Below, piece after piece: positions 58,030 through 64,000 of a stretch of DNA of 64,000 nucleotides. Position 1 is the first letter of the stretch. Each line of letters opens with the position of its first letter. The position numbers and the translations under genes were made by a program. This DNA comes from Heterodera schachtii (taxonomy: Eukaryota > Nematoda > Chromadorea > Rhabditida > Heteroderidae): the NCBI GenBank assembly GCA_023374025.1, contig SIJG01000069.1, forward strand, positions 371,043 to 435,042. Reading direction: 5' to 3'. The notes beneath the pieces are model-generated. The model was given only the letters and a program-made list of their open reading frames with translations. It did not search any database and was not told the origin of the DNA.

Positions 58030-59779
58030 AAAAGTTCAAAATAAATGAACAAGACTAAAATAGTTTTGTTAAATATTAATTTTTAAACAAAATCGTTAAT
58101 AACGATTTATGATGCAATACTTAAAAGAAAAAATCATCTGTCTGTAAAAAAGAAAAAACCACTGAACCAAATTGAAAATTGAAAAGTCTCTTCCGCGAGA
58201 CCTTACGGATAAAAATTTATTGGAACATAAGACAATTGGCAAAATACTTTGTAAGATACCGAAAATGATAATGATAAGTTATCCAATATGTATTAAATGC
58301 CGACATTATCATCCAAAAGAAAAAAACATTAATCCAAGCTAAACTTTGGGTTATAAAAATTTTATAAGATAATTGACATACCAAAATAAATAATAATAAA
58401 ATGCTAAGTTATAGTCTATAAATAATCGGGATAATAGATAAATAAATTGAAATTTTTGAGAGATATAAGAGAATTCGTAATTAAAAAATCCTATGTAAAT
58501 GCATACAAAAATTAAAGTTGAAAAAAGAATTATTTTCTAATTAGATCTGACTATTCAATAGACATCAGACATTTGACTTCTCCTTGTCTTAAACAATGAA
58601 ATAATTAAATAATTAATTAACAAAATATGAAAACATAATAAAATGTAATTTTGTAAAATTTAAATAAAGAAAAGGCCTAATTAAAAACTGGTGATTATAA
58701 CGAAGGAAAGAATGGCTCAAACTGACCTTTGAGTCAGAAGATTACACAAAAAAACGGTTAGTGATTTTTTGAAATTTTTCAATTCGTTAGTTTTGTCGTT
58801 GGTTTTTAGTAAATTTTATTGATGCTAGTGAAATTGAAACGAAAATATTATTTTTGACTGCGCGGCGCAAATGTCCATTTATACTGAGCGGTGCAAATGT
58901 CGCGGCGCAAATGGGGCGGCGCAAATATCCGCAGCGCAACTGTCTGCGTCGCAAAAACACATTAAAATACATTAAATATAAATGAAAAACAAATATTAAT
59001 TAAATGAGATTGTAATTAAAAAATAAATGACAATAAATAGCTTATTTAAAAAGGGTAAATATTAATTAGAAAAGATTTTCGATGCTCAGAAAATAAAAAT
59101 CATATTAAGTTAAGCTAAAAACAGAATAATCATTAAAGAACTGTTGGAAATTTTGAATTGACAGCGCTAGAGTTAAAACTGTATATCAAATTATTAAAGC
59201 CTATTTAAAAAGAAAATTAATACTAAATAATAAATTTAAGAAATATTTTCAATTAAAAGAAAAATTAGAAAGATTTAAAATATGATGCTTCTTTCAATAT
59301 TTGAACTTTCTAACACTATTCATATAATATTATACTCTATTTTTTCTACCATTTAATTTGAAGATTTATTGAGAAAAAATAATGCGTGTGGCAAAACTGC
59401 AAGAGTACACAACAAGTAAAAATTTCAAATTTTGGAAGCCAAATTTCTCACACATTAAAAGATAAGAATAAAATTACAAAAATTACGAGTCATATCAAAT
59501 TATGACCAAAGTTATGAAAAATAGAGGTATTCTTTAATGATCAAAAAAATTTAATAACTGTACAATTAAAAACTCTCAACAGTTTCAAATTATATTAAAT
59601 AAAAATTTAAACAGATAGAGAAATTAGTAAATTTTAATAACATACACATCGTTTCATCCGAAAATTCTCAGTAAAACTAAAAATTAAATAATGAAAATAA
59701 AAATTAATCCACTGAGAAAACATAAATGGTAAGCATCTCGACTCTTTTAATCCCCCAGTCTTCAGAATAAATAAAAATA
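58030..59779. other. AT-rich stretch around the GGCGCAAATG array
   Basis: No gene. TTTTGAATTGACAGCGC near 59150 resembles TTTTGAATTAACAGCGC near 6280, another short repeat pair. Confidence 0.45.
58857..58955. repeat. GC-rich word array (GGCGCAAATGTC)
   Basis: Five or six degenerate units of gcggcgcaaatgtc. The unit overlaps in sequence with the 4.1-kb array (gcaaatgtcc), so the two may be related. No ends found. Confidence 0.65.
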
Positions 59780-60121
59780 ATTAAACTCCCTCTCTCTCAT
59801 TTTTTCTCTCTCTCTCTCTCGCTCTATACTCTCTCTCTCTCTTTCTCTCTCCATCTGTCTCTCTCCCTCTTTATTTATTTCTTTCTTTCTTTTTGACCCC
59901 CCTCTCTCTTTAACGCTCTCTTTTTCTGACCCCCCCCCCCCCCCTCACTCGCTGCATTCTTAGAAAACCAACACAAAATGACGCTGGCTCGTCGCACCAA
60001 TGACATGCCCTCAGCACACCATTTGGTATTGCCCCATCTAATTGTGGTCCTTCGCCCTCCCTTCCACAGTCAATATCATTTTCCTTTTTTACCATTCTAT
60101 GGCGCAAAGAATGGTAATAGT
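59780..60121. repeat. CT-rich repeat family, copy 3, interrupted
   Basis: (CT)n from about 59785, a run of 15 C at 59930-59944, then CACTCGCTGCATTCTTA and sequence like copy 2. The hairpin TTACCATTCT / AGAATGGTAA at 60089-60117 has a 10-bp stem. The hAT element begins at 60122; the repeat resumes at 61898 as GTAATAGTTCTG and CCCCCACATTTTTT. Confidence 0.75.
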
Positions 60122-61897
60122 TAGGGATCATTTATTTACAGTCATGGTCATATGTTTATAATATTTTTTAATTCCGAAAATAATTTTAAATAAAATTTTA
60201 ATAAGCTCTTTTATAGGCCTACAATCTTAACCGTTTTGTAGCATTTTTAATGGGCTTTCAAATGATACCAAACATTAAGCTAAATACCGGTTGATGCCCG
60301 AATTACATTTGACTTTGTCTGACATACTCCATTTTCGGGTGGTCATATGTTTATAATAAAAATTTTCATTTGATTTAACTCAATATTTAGTGGGCCAAAA
60401 ATTCTGAAAAAATTCTTGCTAGGCTAACTTTTGATGCTGATCAAAAAAGTTGTTTACAGCAAATTGATCAGATCACTCCTTCATGGTGATCTGGAAAGTC
60501 AAAAATGGCTTGAAACCTGGAAAATTTTTGAAAAAAAATTCCTAGGGGGTTGTAAAATTTTTTCTGTAAAAAATCAGCATATACATCTGAAAGAGCACGA
60601 AATGCTCTACAATATGCAAATGACCGCAAGTCTCTACGACTTATACCTTTTGAGGTATGGGCACTTCAATTTCGGTGTCTACAAAAAGTACTGTATTTCT
60701 TAAGAAAATAGTGCATTTTACAGTAGAGATGATCAACATCAAAATTAAAGTGCCCATACCTAGGCGACTATAAGTCGTAGACCCAATATTCAAAAGGTAA
60801 TTCTGTAGAGAATTTTGTACCCCTTATGATAGGCCTACTCAAATTTTTCAGAAAAATTTTTTACAACCCCCTAGGAATTTTTTTTTTAAATTTTCCCGAT
60901 TTCAAGCCATTTTTGACTTTCCAGATCACCATGAAGGAGTGATCTGATCAATTTGCTGTAAACGACTTTTTTTATCAGCATCAAAAGTTAGCCTAGCAAG
61001 AATTTTTTCAGAATTTTTGGCCCACTAAATATTGAGTTAAATCAAATGAAAATTTTTATTATAAACATATGACCACCCGAAAATGGAGTATGTCAGACAA
61101 AGTCAAATGTAATTCGGGCATCAACCGGTATTTAGCTTAATGTTTGGTATCATTTGAAAGCCCATTAAAAATGCTACAAAACGGTTAAGATTGTAGGCCT
61201 ATAAAAGAGCTTATTAAAATTTTATTTAAAATTATTTTCGGAATTAAAAAATATTATAAACATATGACCATGACTGTATGTAAGAAAAATCGCGAAATAT
61301 GTAAATAAAATATGTATAAAAAACACTGAAATATGTATGAAATATGTACAAAAATCCAGAAATATGTACTAAAATATGTAAATAAAATTTTTTAAATGGT
61401 GATTTTTTGGAAAAAAATTCTTTCTAAAGGGTGAAATAGGCACAAATTGCCATGAAAATGACCTAAATAGGCTTAGAATTATCTTTAGTAATTTAAAAAT
61501 TAATTTATTAATATCCCATTTTTGAAAAAAAAAACTATTTTTTTGGGGCACATTTTCAAAAAATTTTTTTTACTTTTCGCAAAAAATTTCTATAAATTCT
61601 CAAAATTTTTGAAAAAAATTGCGAAATTTTGGATATTTTTGGGGGTATTTCATAAAAAAATTCCCTAAAAATTCTCAAAAATTGCAAAATATGTACGAAA
61701 AAATGCGAAAAAGTCCAAAATATGTATAAAAATATGTACATATGTAATATGTAGAAAAATCCGAAAATATGTAAAAATATGTAAATAAAAGTCCCAACTT
61801 TTGTTCGCAAACACAAAAAAGAAGGTGTTTTTCCTACTAATTAGGCTATGGAGAATCCAGGAAAAAAACATGTATTTACATAAAAAAATGATCACTA
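60122..61897. mobile_element. hAT-type MITE, TATGTAC-word subtype, split by a Tc1/mariner foldback
   Basis: The left end TAGGGATCATTTATTTA continues after the inner insertion as TATGTAAG; the right end is the complement of TAGTGATCATTTTTTTATG. GTAATAGT flanks both sides (60114-60121, 61898-61905). Without the inner element it is about 636 bp. The word atatgtac and variants recur at 61290-61380 and 61685-61790. A related CT-rich repeat at 21.2 kb keeps the same target uninterrupted. Confidence 0.9.
60139..61276. mobile_element. Tc1/mariner-type foldback MITE
   Basis: The ends are CAGTCATGGTCATATG and its complement, flanked by TA on both sides (60137-60138, 61277-61278). CAGT ends and a TA duplication are Tc1/mariner features. 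The whole 1138 bp is one near-palindrome with arms of about 550 bp meeting near 60705. GGTCATATGTTTATAAT occurs twice in each arm (60146-60162 and 60341-60357; inverted at 61058-61074 and 61253-61269), the IR/DR arrangement used by some transposases of this group. A 90-codon frame at 60431-60703 is arm sequence, not a transposase. Confidence 0.9.
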
Positions 61898-62161
61898 GTA
61901 ATAGTTCTGTTTCCCCCACATTTTTTGAAATTTTTTTTTAATCTAATGAAATAAAACATACCGAATATGTAGTCGAACAAAAAGTCAAAGTTAATTTAGA
62001 ATTCCGCATTTTCGTCGAAAATGGTTTAAATGATTGAAGAAGTTCAGTTTGTTTCCATGTATATCAGTTTTAGACGAAAAATGGAATTCGAAAATTTAAA
62101 CTTTCAACTTTTTGCTCGAACTCAGAGGTCCGAGTTTTGGAACTTTCGCGTTGGTCATAAG

Positions 62162-63035
62162 TAGGGCTGCTAATTTTATGTAAGAAAATTTGCGAATTAT
62201 GTAAATAAAATATGTATAAAAAATGCTAAAATATGTATGGAATATGTACAAAAATCCCCAAATATGTATTAAAATATATAAATAAAAATTTTTTTAATGG
62301 TTATTTTTTGGAAAAAATTCTTCGTAAAACCTAAAATAGGAACAAAATGCATAAAAGTAAGCAAAATAGGCTTAGAATCATATTTTAATGTTTTACAAAT
62401 TTATTTTTGATATATCATTTTTTGAAAAAAATCGATTTTTTTAGGGATATATTTTCAAAATTTTTTTTTTATTTTTTCACAAAAAATTTCTATAAATTCT
62501 CAAAAATCCTCAAAATATGTAAAAAAATGAAAATATGTACGAAAAATTGCGAAATATGAACGAAAAAGTCCATAAGTTGTGCAGCAAATAATTTTTATTC
62601 ATTGATTGAAATGCAAATGAGGTACATTTCCTTTCTATATTTTCTTTGCAAATATTGACATTTTTTAAACCAAAAATTTTGTCAAAAAAAATTCGGGGGA
62701 TAAATTTTTGAGAAAATTTTCCAATTCTTAAGGGTATATTTTTGAAAATTTTTTGGATCGGTTCTTAGGGGTGTATTATCTGAAATTTTTTAGATCGGTT
62801 CTTAGGGTTTATTTTTTGGGTTTATTGCATTTTTGTTAAAATTTCCAAAAAGGTCGGAATATGAAAAAATAGTGCTTTTTAACTATTTTATGTGACGAAA
62901 CGCCAAAATAGTGATTTCTAGTGACGAAAGTGACATACAAACGAAAAAATATCAACGCAGAAATGCGTTTTTTGAGCTTCTTTCTTCAAAACAATTAAGC
63001 AAAAATAATTTTTTTAACTAAAAGTTGCTGCCCTA
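62162..63035. mobile_element. hAT-type MITE, probable chimera of two word subtypes
   Basis: The ends TAGGGCTGCTAATTTTA and the complement of TAGGGCAGCAACTTTTA face each other. The flanks GTCATAAG and GTAATAAT agree at 6 of 8 positions, so this is an aged duplication. The left arm carries atatgtac words (62180-62290), while the right arm carries atagtgac/atagtgat words (62860-62940). The shared core TTCTTAGGGGTGTATT is present, with two further variants near 62725 and 62800. At 874 bp it is longer than its relatives. Confidence 0.7.
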
Positions 63036-63213
63036 GTAATAATAATTTTTTTATGGTCATTAAAATGTCAAGGGCCTTTTATATTATGTAATTAGAATTA
63101 TTCAAAAGAATTTAGCACATCAAAGAAAGCTTAAAATATGCTGTAAGGAAAAAAAGTTATTATTTGGTAAAAAAAATCAACCTTTAAGTATAAAAAGAAT
63201 AATAATTTTTTTC

Positions 63214-63330
63214 TAATTAGGGTTACGATTTTAATTGCTAATAGGTATCTAAATTGTGCTAAAAAATGCTAAAATAGATGCCAAAAAATTAAAAATACCA
63301 AAAGGTATGTAATAGTTGCCAAAAACAAAA
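63214..63330. repeat. hAT-MITE arm remnant, TGCTAAAATA words
   Basis: It begins TAGGGTTACGATTTTAATTGC, a hAT-like end, followed by tgctaaaa, tgctaaaatagatgcc and atagttgcc words. No partner end is seen before the window closes. Confidence 0.45.
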
Positions 63331-63819
63331 TAAATGCGAATTGCAAAAATATCATCATTATTTATCCATTTCGGCCTCAACTTCAGATTAAAATCCTAAA
63401 ATAATTTTTGATGTAATCTTTTCTATTGCTCATTTAAAATTGAGTCGTAAACAAAATAAAAATGCGAAGAAAATATATGGTTTTATCTCTATTCTATATG
63501 TAAAAAAAGGTTAAAACCAATATATCAAAGTTATTATAACAAATAATCAAATAAAATTATCAACATCTCATTTCAAAAATAAAATATGCTTTTTTAAGCT
63601 TAAAATGATAAAATATTATTACCCATTTATTTTCAAAGTATAATTAATAATTTAGAAAACTAAACCTTTAATACTAGTACCTTCATTAAAAAGTTTCAAT
63701 TAAATAGACAAAAGCTGAGAAATTAATTAAAATATAATTTTAAATTGAAATAATAAAACAACTCTATATATAAAGTTTGTTGTATTAATATCTGATTAAA
63801 GGAGCACAAATAAGATTCA

Positions 63820-63990
63820 ATTGCTGTGAAGTTTTGGTATTATAGATTCAATTAATTACATGACAAATGTAAATTTAATTATAATCTTAATATAGAATAA
63901 AAGTGTAATAAACTGAAAGAAAAAATAATATTATGAAAATAATAAATTGAAATTTACAACAATATAACCCATTATTTTAAAAAAGCAAAT
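63820..63990. repeat. Three-copy diverged repeat, copy 3
   Basis: TATAGATTCAATTAATTACAT and GAATAAAAGTG match copies 1 and 2, and TTTACAACAATATAACCCA matches the tail of copy 2. Confidence 0.5.
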
Positions 63991-64000
63991 AAAAAAGCTT

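Noticed and set aside
60431..60703. 90-codon frame considered as a transposase fragment
   Set aside because: It lies in one arm of a palindrome, with no DDE or helix-turn-helix features.
61556..61919. Overlapping minus-strand frames of 84-86 codons rich in Phe, Ile and His
   Set aside because: Translations of the atatgtac word arm of the hAT MITE.

Overview
The window looks like AT-rich intergenic DNA from an invertebrate, most likely a nematode. That assignment is an inference from the very high A+T content, the dense small inverted-repeat transposons (hAT, Tc1/mariner and Harbinger type) and a Ty3/Gypsy-like LTR element; no host marker gene is present to confirm it. Outside one retrotransposon I find no protein-coding gene I can defend. 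The longest open frames elsewhere arise from simple repeats or transposon arms.

The centrepiece is a complete LTR retrotransposon at 36427-46350. It has a 4-bp target duplication, two 433-bp LTRs that differ at 5 positions by eye, a primer-binding site resembling the complement of initiator tRNA-Met, and a polypurine tract touching the 3' LTR. Its main ORF runs in one frame through Gag (CCHC knuckle), an envelope-like segment (signal peptide, ectodomain, membrane anchor), retropepsin, reverse transcriptase and RNase H. Two things are unusual. The envelope-like segment lies between Gag and protease. There is no integrase: its usual place holds an AT-rich spacer followed by the C-terminal half of a UPF1-type superfamily-1 helicase with its own CCHC knuckle, then an A-rich tract.

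The flanks form a repeat mosaic. Three hAT-type miniature elements (5280-5811, 30981-31564, 60122-61897) have TIRs and exact 8-bp target duplications; a fourth (62162-63035) has a diverged one. They share a conserved core, but each carries its own short word repeated through its arms (for example aaataggcac, atatgtac, atagttgc). At 60 kb a Tc1/mariner foldback sits inside a hAT element, which sits inside a CT-rich repeat; a paralogue at 21.2 kb preserves the unoccupied hAT site. A Harbinger-like foldback at 18686-19495 carries tRNA-like, Pol III-promoter-like sequences in both arms. Several GC-rich word arrays stand out against the AT background.

The remaining sequence is A-rich on the + strand and contains diverged copies of long repeats, for example 1641-3545 with 30270-32580 and 33465-33990. 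At about 49.4-52.0 kb the strand bias flips to T-rich, and part of this block is the reverse complement of sequence near 16.8 kb. An 810-base run of N marks an assembly gap at 47793-48602. All similarities were judged by eye; nothing was computed or searched.
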